A stretch of 64,000 nt of DNA from positions 148,609-212,608 of the forward strand of contig CAVZUK010000004.1 in assembly GCA_963778465.1 (NCBI GenBank), read 5' to 3'. A program made the translations under genes and the position numbers. Shown here in pieces: positions 9,146 to 17,872 of the stretch. Origin of the DNA: CAVZBW01 sp963778465. Lineage in GTDB: Bacteria; Actinomycetota; Acidimicrobiia; Acidimicrobiales; RAAP-2. Position 1 is the stretch's first letter. Every line of letters starts with the position of its first letter. The notes beneath the pieces were generated by a model. It had not been told where the DNA came from. It was given only the letters and a program-made list of their open reading frames with translations, and did not search any database.

Positions 9146-11328
9146 CGCCGGCACTTCCCCTCGACGGCGTGCGGGTGCTCGACCGGACGGTCGGCGTGGG
9201 CGAGCTGTGCGGCAGGATCCTTGCCGATCTCGGCGCCGATGTGATCAAGGTCGAGCCGGCCGGCGGCTCCCCGGCGCGTTCGTTGGAACCGCGGGGCCTC
9301 GGCTGGGCGTACCGCAACTGGAACAAGCGTGGCGTCACGGACGACCGCACCCTCGTGGCCGGAGCCGACGTCGTCCTCCACTCGTCGCTCGACGACATCG
9401 AACCGGCGCACCCCGCGCAGGTCGTCTGCTCCCTCACGTGGTTCGGGCGCTCTGGCCCCTATGCCGCCCGGCCCGCCACCGACGACGTCGTGGTCGGCAT
9501 GTCGGGATGGCTGTCCCAGTCGGGCGTGCCGGAGAAGCCCCCGCTGCTCGTCCCGGGGGCGGTTGCATCCGATACCGCTTCGGTCATGGGTGCCTGGGCG
9601 GTGCTCGCCGCTCTGTGGCAGCGCCGGGCCACCGGTGAAGGGCAGCGCCTCGACGTGTCGGCGCTCGAGGCGGTCATCCAGGTCGATACCTGGTCGATCG
9701 CGAACGCATCGGCGGGAGCGCCGCGGCGGGTGCGAGGCGGGGTGGAGATGTACCCCTCGTTGCGGACGCGCGATGGCATCGTCAAGGTCGTCGTGATGTC
9801 GGTCCGGCAGTGGCGGGCGCTGTTCGACTGGATCGGTCGACCTGCCGAGCTCGCGGATCCGGCGTTCGACCAGATGATGACGAGGATCATGAGGCGGGAG
9901 GAGATCTTCGCCGTCCTCCGCCCCTTCCTCGAGACGTTGACGACTCGGGAGGCGGCGGAGGAGGCCCAGCGGCGCGGCATCGTCATCACGCCGATCAACA
10001 CCCCGGCGGACATCCTCGCCGACGAGCACTTCGTGGCCCGGGGTCTGCTGGGGGACGTCGAGGTGGCGTCGGGGGTGCGGGGCCGGGTGCCAGCCGGGTT
10101 CGCGGAGTTTGACGGTGTGCGCCTCGGCCACCGGTTCCGGGCCCCCTCGGTGGGGGAGCACGACGGGCTGATCTCGTGGGAGCCGCAGATCACGGCGCGA
10201 ACGACCGCCGACCACGACGATCAGCACGATGGTGGGCCGCTCGCCGGGCTGCGGGTGCTCGACTTCGGACAGGGTGGTGTCGGTGTGCAGTGTGGCCGGC
10301 TGTTCGCCGACCATGGGGCCGACGTGATCAAGGTCGAGAGCGCCCGGTACCCCGATTTCATGCGGCTCATGGGGCCGAACCTCACGAGCCCGTCGTTCGT
10401 GTCCTCGAGCCGGTCCAAGCGGAGCTTCGGCGTCGACCTCAAGGCGCCCCAGGGTGTGGCACTGGTGCGCCGCCTCGTGGAGGCCGCAGATGTGGTGATC
10501 GAGAACAACTCGACCGGTGCGATGGCCGAGCTCGGGCTCGGATGGGACGAGCTCCGCGACCTCAACCCGCGGCTGGTGATGCTGTCGAGTCAGCTGCTCG
10601 GTGCGACGGGCCCACGTGCCAGCTGGCGCGGCTACGGCCCATCGGTGCAGGCCTACGGCGGGCTGCTGCACCTGTGGGCGTTCCCGGACGGCGACGGGTC
10701 TCCGGGCTCGCCCTCCAACTACCCCGACCTGCTCGTCGGTCATCTCCTCGCCGCGCTCGGCCTGGCCGCCCTCTACCGACGGGAGCGGACGGGTGTGGGG
10801 ACGCACGTCGAGCTGGCCCAGGCCGAGGTCGTGGCGTGCTCACTCGGCGACCTGCTGATGGCCGAGTCCATCGCGCCGGGCACGGTCGGCCCCGACGGCA
10901 ACAGCGACGAACGGGGCCCGGTCTGGGGCACGTTCCGCTGCTCCGGCGCCGAGGAGGACGAGGAATGGGTCGTGGTCTGCTCGCCGCACCCGCTCCCCGA
11001 GCTGGACGCATGGTGCGCAGAGGGCGGGGCCGACGAGGTGGCAGCCCGGTGCCGGGCTCGCGGGATCGCCGCGGCGCGTATGGCCTACCCGCCCGATCTC
11101 CTCGATGACCCGCACCTGTTGGCCCGCGGGTTCCTGGTCCCGCTCGAGCAGCCCGACATCGGCCGGCTCGTCCTCGACCGCCAGTCGTACCTGGCCTCCG
11201 ACATGTCGTTGCCCGCACATCGTCCGGCGCCAAGGCTCGGCGAGCACACGCGGGACATCTGCCGGGCCGAGTTGGGCCTCTCCGAAGGCGACGTCGAAGC
11301 ATTGTTCACGGCCGGCGTCCTCGAATAG
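9142..11328 (+). CDS. Tandem CaiB/BaiF (class III) CoA-transferase, two fused domains
   Basis: This 728-residue protein contains two complete class III CoA-transferase domains in one chain. Domain 1 (about 1-350) opens LDGVRVLDRTVGVGELCGR and has VIKVEPAGG. Domain 2 (about 365-725) opens LAGLRVLDFGQGGVGVQCGR and has VIKVESARYPDF. The aspartate expected to form the acyl anhydride is present in both, in ASDTASVMGAWAVLAAL and YPDLLVGHLLAALGL. The two domains join through a His/Asp-rich linker around residue 360. Single-domain members act as intertwined dimers, so the fusion may be a built-in heterodimer. The start overlaps the preceding hydratase stop as ATGA. Confidence 0.9.
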   Translation: MTPALPLDGVRVLDRTVGVGELCGRILADLGADVIKVEPAGGSPARSLEPRGLGWAYRNWNKRGVTDDRTLVAGADVVLHSSLDDIEPAHPAQVVCSLTWFGRSGPYAARPATDDVVVGMSGWLSQSGVPEKPPLLVPGAVASDTASVMGAWAVLAALWQRRATGEGQRLDVSALEAVIQVDTWSIANASAGAPRRVRGGVEMYPSLRTRDGIVKVVVMSVRQWRALFDWIGRPAELADPAFDQMMTRIMRREEIFAVLRPFLETLTTREAAEEAQRRGIVITPINTPADILADEHFVARGLLGDVEVASGVRGRVPAGFAEFDGVRLGHRFRAPSVGEHDGLISWEPQITARTTADHDDQHDGGPLAGLRVLDFGQGGVGVQCGRLFADHGADVIKVESARYPDFMRLMGPNLTSPSFVSSSRSKRSFGVDLKAPQGVALVRRLVEAADVVIENNSTGAMAELGLGWDELRDLNPRLVMLSSQLLGATGPRASWRGYGPSVQAYGGLLHLWAFPDGDGSPGSPSNYPDLLVGHLLAALGLAALYRRERTGVGTHVELAQAEVVACSLGDLLMAESIAPGTVGPDGNSDERGPVWGTFRCSGAEEDEEWVVVCSPHPLPELDAWCAEGGADEVAARCRARGIAAARMAYPPDLLDDPHLLARGFLVPLEQPDIGRLVLDRQSYLASDMSLPAHRPAPRLGEHTRDICRAELGLSEGDVEALFTAGVLE

Positions 11329-11379
11329 GAACTGCGCCTCGGGCCGGTTCGCTCCCGGCCTCGGCGTGCGAGCGGCGGG

Positions 11380-12654
11380 TCAGCCCGTCGATACCTGCCC
11401 GATCCCGGCGGCTTCGTTGCGCTTGCGCCACTCGGCGCGCGGCATCCGGGCGGTGTCGACGTCCCGTGCCAGGGCGCGCAACGCCCCGACGCTCGCTTGG
11501 TCCCTCGGCGTGTGCTCGAAGGGGTCCCAGTCGAAGAAACGGGTCGCGTTCTCCCAGGTGATCTTGTGGATCTCCGCTTCGTCGCAGCCGGCGTCCTCGA
11601 GCTCTTTCCACGCGAACTCCGGCGACTCGGGCCAGGTCGTATCGGTGTGCGGGTAATCGCACTCCCAGGCGATGTTCTCGATCCCGATCCGATCGCGGAG
11701 CTGTAGGCCCGAGGGGTCGGTGATGTAGCACGCCAGGACGTGCTCGCGGAACACCTCGGACGGCAGCTTGCCCTGGAAGTCGTGGTGGAGCCACTCCTGG
11801 TTCTGGAAGTGCCGATCGACCCGGTCGAAGTAGAACGGGATCCACCCGATGCCACCCTCGGAGAGGGCGACCTTCAGGTCCGGGAAGCGGCGCAGCGTCG
11901 GACCGAAGAGCAGGTCCTGGGCGATCAGCGCCGAGATCTGGCACGCGAGGACCATGAGGTGGTCGACCGGAGCCTCTGGGGCCCTCTGGATGAGACCGAA
12001 TCCGATGCCGATGTGGAGGGAGAGGACCATGTTCTCCTCGACCAGGGCTTGGAGAATCGGGTCCCAATGTCCCGAGAGGAAGCTCGGAAATCCCTGGGCG
12101 TGGGGGGCCTCCGGGAAGCTGATCGAGCGACAGCCCTTCTTGGCGATGCGGTGGACCTCCTTGACGGCGAGGCCGACGTCCCACATCGGAACCAGGCCGA
12201 TCGGGATGAAGCGGCCCGGGTAGGCGGCACACCACTCGTCGATGGCCCAGTCGTTGTAGGCCTGGAGCATGACGAGCGAGAGCTCCTTGTCGCCCGCTTC
12301 GGTGAAGGTGCGGGCATTAAACCCGGCCATGGTCGGGAAGCACATGGACGCCAGCACCCCGTTGACGTTCATGTCCCGGACCCGCTCGTGAACGTCGAAG
12401 GTGCCGGGCCGAAGCTCGGCGTACGAGCCGGGGTGGAAGCCCCACTCCTCTCGTGGCCACCCGACGACGGCGTTCATGCCGAACGTGGTGCTCGTCGCCT
12501 CCCCCTGGAAGACCCATTGATCGACGCCTTCCTCGGTCCGGACGATTCTCGGGGCCTGATCCAGCCACTTCGACGGAACATGGTTGCGGTACATGCCGGG
12601 CGGCTCGACCATGTGGTCGTCGATGCTGACGAGGATCATGTCTTCCATGCGCAT
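11380..12654 (-). CDS. Amidohydrolase family protein (metal-dependent TIM barrel, ACMSD-like)
   Basis: This is a 424-residue amidohydrolase-superfamily enzyme of the amidohydrolase-2 type. The N-terminal strand reads ILVSIDDHMVEPPGMY, where the usual HxH metal site is DxH. LSLHIGIGFG supplies the next ligand region, and WECDYPHTDTTWP carries the catalytic aspartate near residue 335. The ATG is preceded by AAAGGAG with 6-base spacing. Relatives occur beside CoA-transferases and SDR genes in actinobacterial catabolic clusters, as here. It is also related to the amidohydrolase at 51641-52825. Hydrolase or decarboxylase activity cannot be separated from sequence. Confidence 0.88.
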   Translation of the reverse strand: MRMEDMILVSIDDHMVEPPGMYRNHVPSKWLDQAPRIVRTEEGVDQWVFQGEATSTTFGMNAVVGWPREEWGFHPGSYAELRPGTFDVHERVRDMNVNGVLASMCFPTMAGFNARTFTEAGDKELSLVMLQAYNDWAIDEWCAAYPGRFIPIGLVPMWDVGLAVKEVHRIAKKGCRSISFPEAPHAQGFPSFLSGHWDPILQALVEENMVLSLHIGIGFGLIQRAPEAPVDHLMVLACQISALIAQDLLFGPTLRRFPDLKVALSEGGIGWIPFYFDRVDRHFQNQEWLHHDFQGKLPSEVFREHVLACYITDPSGLQLRDRIGIENIAWECDYPHTDTTWPESPEFAWKELEDAGCDEAEIHKITWENATRFFDWDPFEHTPRDQASVGALRALARDVDTARMPRAEWRKRNEAAGIGQVSTG

Positions 12655-12864
12655 CCCGAGCTCCTTTCGTGGGTGGTCTCATCGGCGCCTCTTGTCACAA
12701 GACGGTACTCGTGGACCGGTCCGCCGAGGATTTCGGGAATTTCTGGCGCCACGACCTTGACTTCAGGTGCTCGGCGTCGGTTTTCTTTGGCAGATGGCAG
12801 CTCTGACGATGGCGAGCCTGGGGGCGCGGGAGATGATCCCCCGCCCCGAGCAAGTGGAGCCCCG

Positions 12865-13833
12865 GTGAGCTCGGTTCTGGTCACGGGGGGTTCGGGCTAT
12901 CTGGGGACGCAGCTGATCGCGGCGCTCCTGCGGGACGGGCGTCGGGTGCGCGCGACGGTGCGTTCCCTCGACAACGAGGGCGACGCGCGTGTGGCGGTGC
13001 GCCGCGGCGCCGCGGACGACAGCGGGCTGGAGATCGCGACGGCCCAGCTGACGGCCGACGAGGGCTGGGCGGCCGCCGTCGATGGCTGCGAGGAGGTGCA
13101 CCACGTCGCCTCCCCGATACTCCAGTCCGACGATCCCGATGAGGTGATCGTCCCCGCCCGTGACGGCACGCTGCGCGTCCTGCGGGCCGCTCGCGACGCC
13201 GGAGTCCGGCGGGTCGTGCTGACGTCGTCGTTTGCGGCGGTCGGCTATTCACCGAAGCCGGGCTCCGAGTACACCGAGGCGGACTGGACCGATCCCGAGA
13301 CTCCCGGTCTCCCGCCGTATCCCCGGTCGAAGACGATCGCCGAGAGGGCCGCCTGGGACTTCATCGAGCGTGAGGGCGGGGATACCGAGCTGGTCGTGCT
13401 CACCCCCACGCTCATCCTCGGCCCGGCGTTGACCACCCGAATACGTCCGTCTCCTCAGCTGGTCAAGACGATGCTGGACGGGACCATGCCCGAGGCGGAA
13501 CGCCAGCGCTTCGGCGTCGCCGACGTGCGTGACGTGGCCGATCTTCATATCCGAGCAATGGCCGCCCCCGACGCGGCTGGCAAGCGCTTCCTGGCGTTGG
13601 CCGACGGGCCGACCCTCACCATCTTGGAGTTCGCTCAGATCCTGCGCGAGCGGCTCGGCACGTTGGCGGCGCGGGTGCCGACCGTGGAAGCGCCCGGACC
13701 GGAGCCACCCCGGCTGATCATCCACAACGACCGTGCCAAGCGGGAGCTTGGATGGCGCCCGCGCCCAGCCGAGACGACGATCGTGGAAACGGCCGAAAGT
13801 CTGCGCGACCTCGGCCTGCTTGCGGGCCAATGA
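12865..13833 (+). CDS. NAD-dependent epimerase/dehydratase, dihydroflavonol-reductase-like SDR
   Basis: This is an extended short-chain dehydrogenase of 322 residues. The Rossmann motif VTGGSGYLGTQLI is at residues 5-17 and the catalytic YPRSK at about 152-156, with the upstream serine region VLTSSFAAVGYS. The TPTLILGPALTTRIRPS segment is typical of the DFR/cinnamoyl-CoA-reductase group of ketone reductases. The GTG start has GGAG 6 bases upstream; the much longer open frame upstream only mirrors the neighbouring amidohydrolase. It probably reduces a carbonyl intermediate in the surrounding catabolic cluster, which is inferred from context. Confidence 0.88.
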   Translation: MSSVLVTGGSGYLGTQLIAALLRDGRRVRATVRSLDNEGDARVAVRRGAADDSGLEIATAQLTADEGWAAAVDGCEEVHHVASPILQSDDPDEVIVPARDGTLRVLRAARDAGVRRVVLTSSFAAVGYSPKPGSEYTEADWTDPETPGLPPYPRSKTIAERAAWDFIEREGGDTELVVLTPTLILGPALTTRIRPSPQLVKTMLDGTMPEAERQRFGVADVRDVADLHIRAMAAPDAAGKRFLALADGPTLTILEFAQILRERLGTLAARVPTVEAPGPEPPRLIIHNDRAKRELGWRPRPAETTIVETAESLRDLGLLAGQ

Positions 13834-13860
13834 TGCGCACACCAACGAACGGATACGGGC

Positions 13861-14928
13861 TCAGCGGAGGAGGCCCCTTCCCGGGATGAGCGGGAGATCC
13901 AGGGCAGTGAGCAGGCCCGGCGGGGCCGCCACGACCGCCGGGATGGCGTTGACCAACCGCATGGCGGTGGCCTTCAGGCCGGCGGTGTTGTGGTCGCCGT
14001 CGGACCCGACCAGCTGCAGGTCGAGCGTGTAGTTGGGCTCTCCGCGAACCTCGACCCGGTACGAGCCCTGGCCGGTCGGTTGCGGCCAGTCCGGACCGAG
14101 ATCGTCGCGGAGCCGGGTGACGTGCTCGAGCACCACGACGGGGCGGCCGTTCCACAGACCCCGGACCTCGAAGTGCAGCGCCCCGACGGTGCCCTTGGCC
14201 ACGATGCCCGCCCGGACGGCGATGTCCTCGGGTGCCGGCAACCTCTCGTACCACTCCTCGACCCCGTCGAGCTCCACACCGAGCCCAGCCGCGATCTGGT
14301 GGACGACGCCGCCCCAGGCCAAGCCGAGGATGCCCGGCTGGAGCAGCATCGGCACCTCGTCCATCGGCTTGCCGAAGCCCATGACGTCGAAGAGGATCAT
14401 GGGCTGCTCGTAGGTCGCGTAGTTGAGGATCTCGGTGCACCGCACCTGTTCGATCCTCTCGCTGACTCCCGACAGGGCCAAAGGCAGCAGATCGTTGGCA
14501 AAACCGGGGTCGATGCCGTTCACCCAGAGGGAGACGCCGGCTTCTTGCGCCGCTTGCCGCACCCCGCCGGCGAGGTCGTTCGCCATCCCGGCGGGGTACT
14601 GGAGGAAGACCGGCCCGCTCGACACGACGTTGGCACCCGCCCGGAGGAGACGCTCGATGTCTCGGAGGGCCTCCACCAGGCGGTCGTCGGCCATCGCGGC
14701 ATGCACCACGCAGTCAGGTTGGAGGGCGAGCACCTCGTCCGCGTCGGAGATGGCTCGAACGCCGAGGGTTCGTCCGAGGCCGGCGAGCGCACCGGCGTCC
14801 ACGCCGACCTTCTCCGGGTTGGACACCCAGACGCCGACGAGCTCGAGCTCCGGGTGGGCGTCGATCCCCGCGATCGCGTGGCGACCGACGTTTCCGGTGG
14901 ACCATTGGACGATCCGAAGTGGCGCCAC
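13861..14928 (-). CDS. NAD(P)-dependent dehydrogenase related to dihydrodipicolinate reductase and diaminopentanoate dehydrogenase
   Basis: This 355-residue oxidoreductase has an N-terminal Rossmann domain (RIVQWSTGNVGRHAIAGI at residues 4-21) followed by VVHAAMADD and VSSGPVFLQYP. The C-terminal half resembles the 2,4-diaminopentanoate dehydrogenase family, and GIDPGFANDLLPL is a recognisable landmark. The start is GTG 14928, with AAGGAG 9 bases upstream, which settles it against the long upstream open frame. Actinobacteria carry many uncharacterised paralogues near lipid or steroid catabolism genes. The substrate is unknown. Confidence 0.85.
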   Translation of the reverse strand: MAPLRIVQWSTGNVGRHAIAGIDAHPELELVGVWVSNPEKVGVDAGALAGLGRTLGVRAISDADEVLALQPDCVVHAAMADDRLVEALRDIERLLRAGANVVSSGPVFLQYPAGMANDLAGGVRQAAQEAGVSLWVNGIDPGFANDLLPLALSGVSERIEQVRCTEILNYATYEQPMILFDVMGFGKPMDEVPMLLQPGILGLAWGGVVHQIAAGLGVELDGVEEWYERLPAPEDIAVRAGIVAKGTVGALHFEVRGLWNGRPVVVLEHVTRLRDDLGPDWPQPTGQGSYRVEVRGEPNYTLDLQLVGSDGDHNTAGLKATAMRLVNAIPAVVAAPPGLLTALDLPLIPGRGLLR

Positions 14929-15029
14929 AGTGCCGATCTCCTTGACTCGCTGCTCGGCCCTCGTCGGCCGCGGCCCCGCCAGTCTGCCTGCGCCGCGCTC
15001 GGGGTGCGCCGAGCCCCCTTCTCGAGCGC

Positions 15030-15054
15030 GTTTGTCCGGCACCGATCGGGGTAG
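15030..15054 (+). promoter_or_regulatory. SigB/SigF-type promoter for csbD
   Basis: GTTT at 15030-15033, exactly 15 bases, then GGGTAG at 15049-15054 match the general-stress promoter form GTTT-N14-16-GGGTAT. The predicted transcript would begin near 15061, about 37 bases ahead of the csbD ATG. CsbD is a known SigB-controlled protein in Bacillus, which supports the site. Confidence 0.75.
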
Positions 15055-15097
15055 CACCGATGGACAGGAAAAAACGTGTGGAAACGGGAGGTACGGC

Positions 15098-15271
15098 ATG
15101 GGACGGTTCGACAAGGTGAAGCACAAGGCCGAGGAGCTCAAAGGTGAGGTCAAGGAAAGGGCGGGCAAGGCCACCGACGACCGGTACCTCGAGGCCGAGG
15201 GCAAGGGCAACAAGGTCTCCGGCAACCTGAAGCAGGCCGGAGAGAAGGTCAAGGACGCCTTCGAGCAGTAG
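15098..15271 (+). CDS. csbD: CsbD-family stress-response protein
   Basis: This 57-residue, highly charged, mostly helical protein reads MGRFDKVKHKAEELKGEVKE, then AGKATDDRYLEAEGKGNKVSG. It matches the CsbD family in length and sequence. CsbD proteins accumulate during general stress; their molecular role is unknown. The ATG has GGGAGG upstream with 7-base spacing. A SigB-type promoter lies about 44 bases upstream and a strong hairpin follows the stop. It is the first gene of the stress island. Confidence 0.93.
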   Translation: MGRFDKVKHKAEELKGEVKERAGKATDDRYLEAEGKGNKVSGNLKQAGEKVKDAFEQ

Positions 15272-15274
15272 GCG

Positions 15275-15313
15275 GACCGGCCCAGGGCCCGTGATCTGGG
15301 CCCTGGGCCGGTC
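15275..15313. terminator. Perfect 16-bp hairpin between convergent genes
   Basis: Bases 15275-15290 pair perfectly with 15298-15313 across a 7-base loop. The hairpin sits 3 bases after the csbD stop and 16 bases from the end of the convergent gene. There is no T-tract, so it would act as a bidirectional, actinobacterial-type (I-shaped) terminator or as a 3'-end protector. Confidence 0.7.
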
Positions 15314-15328
15314 TCGGGCGTCCGCACG

Positions 15329-15661
15329 CTAGTGAGACGCGCCCTCGCCTCTCGGGATCGTCCGGGGAATGGGGGCGGCGGGATCGGGACGCTCGGGCAC
15401 GTCCTCCACCGGCGCGCCGGCTAGAACCCGCGCAGAGCGCCTCTCCACCGGCGAGTCCACGCCGGACCAGCTGGAAGGCGGATCGCTCGCAGGAAACGAG
15501 TCCGTACCGAGATCCGAACCCCGGGCGTCGGGCTCACCGTCCAGTCGGTGTCGCCGGCGGTGCGCCTGCTCCACGACCTCACGCTCCACAACGTCCTCGG
15601 CGAGCTCGCCGTTGTCCTGCACGAGCACGGCGATGTGGTGCGTCCGGGACTTGGGGGACAT
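15329..15661 (-). CDS. Small hypothetical protein with DSFPASDPPS motif
   Basis: This 110-residue hydrophilic protein begins MSPKSRTHHIAVLVQDNGEL. Its middle carries GTDSFPASDPPSSWSG, a motif that recurs in short disordered actinobacterial and proteobacterial proteins of unknown role. A GAGGAGG sequence lies 3-9 bases before the ATG. It starts 50 bp after the frameshifted sigma gene on the same strand and so probably belongs to its operon and to the stress regulon. Function unknown. Confidence 0.65.
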   Translation of the reverse strand: MSPKSRTHHIAVLVQDNGELAEDVVEREVVEQAHRRRHRLDGEPDARGSDLGTDSFPASDPPSSWSGVDSPVERRSARVLAGAPVEDVPERPDPAAPIPRTIPRGEGASH

Positions 15662-15710
15662 TGTGCCTCCTCGTGTATCGAGCGTGCTCGCCGCCTTCAG
15701 CTCCGCGACT

Positions 15711-16467
15711 TCAGCTTGCTGCGAGGGCCGGCATTCCGACCGTCGCGTCGTCGCGCAACGCGTTCAGCGACTGGTCGAGGAGCCTCGAGATCTGCATCTG
15801 GCTCAGTCCGACCGTTCTCGCGATCTCCGCCTGCGTCATATCGTCGAAGAACCGAAGCTTGAGGATGTGCCGCTCCCTCTCCGGCAGTCGACCCATGGCG
15901 TCCGACAGCGAGAGGAGGTCGTCGGCCATCTCGAACTGGGGATCATCCGAGCCGATGTTGATGATGGGCTTGTCCGAGTCCTCTACCGTGGCATCGAGGG
16001 AGGCCGAACGGTACGCCTGACCGGCCTCCATCGCCTCCAGAATGTCCTCGTTGCTCACCTGCAGCCGATCGGACAGCTCGTCGACCGTCGGAGCACGGCC
16101 GAGCTCCTGGGAGAGCTCCTCGGTCGCCGGACTGAGTCGGAGGTACAGCTCCTGCAGACGCCGCGGGGCTCGTACCGACCACCCCTGATCACGGAAGTGC
16201 CGCTTGAGCTCGCCGAGGATGGTCGTCACGGCGTACGCGCCGAATTTGATAGCCCAACTCGGGTCGGAACCCGTCGACGGCCTTCACCAGACCGATCGAC
16301 GCCACCTGAAACAGGTCGTCGAACGTTTCGTTACGACGCACGAATCGGCCCGCAAGGCGGCGGGCCAGTTCCAGATGCTCCTCGATCAGTTCCGCCCGCA
16401 ACCGAGGGTCGCCGGAACGGGACAACTCGTCGAATCGAGAATTGCTGGAGCCTTCGACTGTCGTCAT
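15711..16467 (-). pseudogene. SigB/SigF-type RNA polymerase sigma factor, broken by one extra base
   Basis: This is a stress sigma-70 factor. The first frame (ATG 16467, GGAGG 5 bases upstream) gives region 2 up to TFDDLFQVASIGLVKAVDGF and RPELGYQ. The second frame resumes with FGAYAV, TILGELKRHFRDQGW (region 2.4/3.0) and region 4 (TQAEIARTVGLSQMQISR) to the stop at 15711. The joint lies in a TTT run at about 16246-16250, where removing one base gives GYQFGAYAVTTILGE, as in the intact paralogue at 26135. The gene is therefore frameshifted or mis-sequenced at a homopolymer. A GTTT-N15-GGGTAT promoter lies just upstream, so it appears to transcribe itself. Confidence 0.85.
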
Positions 16468-16561
16468 TGGTTCCTCCATTCCATGTGCGATCGCGCCGAG
16501 AAGACCGCCGACATCGTCGAGCGCTGGCGCACGCCCAGTCCGAGGGACCGTTCGTCAGCTA

Positions 16562-17041
16562 TCAAATACCCCCCGGTGTTGGAAGGAAACTGCAGGGGTG
16601 TCCAGCGGTTCTGTCGGCGCGCCCCTGGTGTGGGGCTCGAGGGGCGGAGCCGAGGTCACACCAGACACATTTCCCTCCATGACCTGTAGGCGCCCATCCC
16701 CAAGATCTGGCGACCCGTCCGACGATCGTGAGGCCGCGACCGCCCTTCTCGTGACCTTGGGGTGACCGGAGGACGGGCGGAGAAGGATCGGAGTCGTAGA
16801 CGCCGAGATAGACCCTGCGCTGGCTCACACGGAGCTCGACCTCGACGGGAACCGACCGAGGCTCTGCGTGCTGTACGGCGTTCGTGACGAGCTCTGAGGC
16901 GACGAGCACCGCGGCGTCCAGTTCCTCCGGATGCCGCGGTGCGTCAGTGCCCAGCCGCGCATCGCGCAGGCACCTCCTCACGAAATCCCTCGCTCTTGCG
17001 ACGCTCTGTGGTTCATGCGGGAGCAGGAGTTGCCTTCGCAT
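16562..17041 (-). CDS. RsbW-like anti-sigma regulatory ATPase (HATPase_c_2)
   Basis: This GHKL-type ATPase of about 159 residues would bind and inhibit a stress sigma factor, or phosphorylate a STAS antagonist. The N-box is VASELVTNAVQHAE, with the Mg-binding Asn present. A G1-like YDSDPSPP and the G2 box GGRGLTIVGRVA follow. ATG 17041 (MRRQLLLPHEPQS) is preferred because it matches family starts; the frame is open to 17113. It lies directly upstream of the broken sigma gene and its last codons contain that gene's promoter. It is probably the cognate anti-sigma factor (from context). Confidence 0.8.
   Translation of the reverse strand: MRRQLLLPHEPQSVARARDFVRRCLRDARLGTDAPRHPEELDAAVLVASELVTNAVQHAEPRSVPVEVELRVSQRRVYLGVYDSDPSPPVLRSPQGHEKGGRGLTIVGRVARSWGWAPTGHGGKCVWCDLGSAPRAPHQGRADRTAGHPCSFLPTPGGI
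16566..16590 (-). promoter_or_regulatory. SigB/SigF-type promoter for the sigma-factor operon
   Basis: On the minus strand, GTTT (16590-16587), exactly 15 bases and GGGTAT (16571-16566) form a perfect general-stress promoter. It overlaps the last codons of the upstream anti-sigma ATPase gene and lies about 100 bp before the sigma ATG at 16467, the layout expected for autoregulation. Confidence 0.78.
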
Positions 17042-17078
17042 CGGCCTGGTCAACTTTGTCGTCGGTAGGGATCGGTCC

Positions 17079-17483
17079 TCAGGACTGTGTGCAGGCTTCG
17101 TTGGCCTGGACAAGGTCTGAGTGGATGGTCGGGTCGTTGAGCAGCTGGTCCATAGTGTCGTCGACGATCATCTGGAGCTCGCTCGCCGGCAGGCTGTTCG
17201 ACATCCAGTTGGCCACGCACTGCTGCCACTGGGCCGGCTCGTCCGGTTTCTCCTGGTCGGCGACCTGCATCAGCTGCTGGCTGGTCGGCGCAGCGCCGGT
17301 CACCACTACCGGCGGATCCGTGTTCGGTACCCGAGACGGGATCAGGTTGGCCCTACTTGTGATGGAAGTCGTCGACGGTGCAGAACTGGTCGTCGGAGCA
17401 GTCGTCGCCCCGACCCCCGCACAGCCGGCGGTGATCCCTCCGACCGCCAGAATCGCTACGCCCCAGATGATCCCTCGCATCAC
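17079..17483 (-). CDS. Small secreted lipoprotein, function unknown
   Basis: The product is 134 residues. The N-terminus MMRGIIWGVAILAVGGITAGC is a classical lipoprotein signal with a lipobox ending in Cys21. A Thr/Ser-rich spacer follows, then a soluble domain with QQCVANWMSNSLPASEL near the middle and a C-terminal NEACTQS. The two cysteines after the lipobox could form a disulfide. Its ATG overlaps the stop of the preceding small gene by 4 bp, so the two are co-translated. It is placed between stress-regulation genes, but no function is recognised. Confidence 0.7.
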   Translation of the reverse strand: MMRGIIWGVAILAVGGITAGCAGVGATTAPTTSSAPSTTSITSRANLIPSRVPNTDPPVVVTGAAPTSQQLMQVADQEKPDEPAQWQQCVANWMSNSLPASELQMIVDDTMDQLLNDPTIHSDLVQANEACTQS

Positions 17484-17794
17484 TCCTCCGTCATCTCACT
17501 CGCCGCGGACGCCTTTACCCTGGTACTTGCTTTGGAGTACCCGCCCGAGGGCGCCCTAATCGGGGGGGTCGCGTCCCGTACCAGACCTGCTTTCCGCGGG
17601 GAGGCCTCATCCGGTGCCACGCGTCGGCTCCCGGACCTCGGCCTTGCCGGCCGCCCTCGGCCGTCGGGCCGACCGTGGGGCAACTGCTCCTCGTCGAGTC
17701 CCGGGTCGACCAGCCGGTCGACCAGGCCCTGGTCCTCCGACGCCTCGGCGCCGAATCGCTGATCTTGAGGATCGTTTCGGGCTGGCTTCGTCAT
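17480..17794 (-). CDS. Small disordered hypothetical protein
   Basis: This is a roughly 104-residue hydrophilic protein from ATG 17794 (MTKPARNDPQDQRFG), which has AAAGGAG 6 bases upstream. An Asp/Glu-rich part (ASEDQGLVDRLVDPGLDEEQ) leads to an Arg/Pro-rich part; no fold or motif is recognised. The stop overlaps the start of the lipoprotein gene (4 bp). The strong ribosome binding site and coupling support a real gene despite the low complexity. Confidence 0.55.
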   Translation of the reverse strand: MTKPARNDPQDQRFGAEASEDQGLVDRLVDPGLDEEQLPHGRPDGRGRPARPRSGSRRVAPDEASPRKAGLVRDATPPIRAPSGGYSKASTRVKASAASEMTEE

Positions 17795-17872
17795 TCCCTC
17801 TCCTTTGGTTGCGTGGCTCGTTCGGTCCCAGGTGGCCCTCACGATGTGGGCCGCCGATGGTGACTCTCGTGT

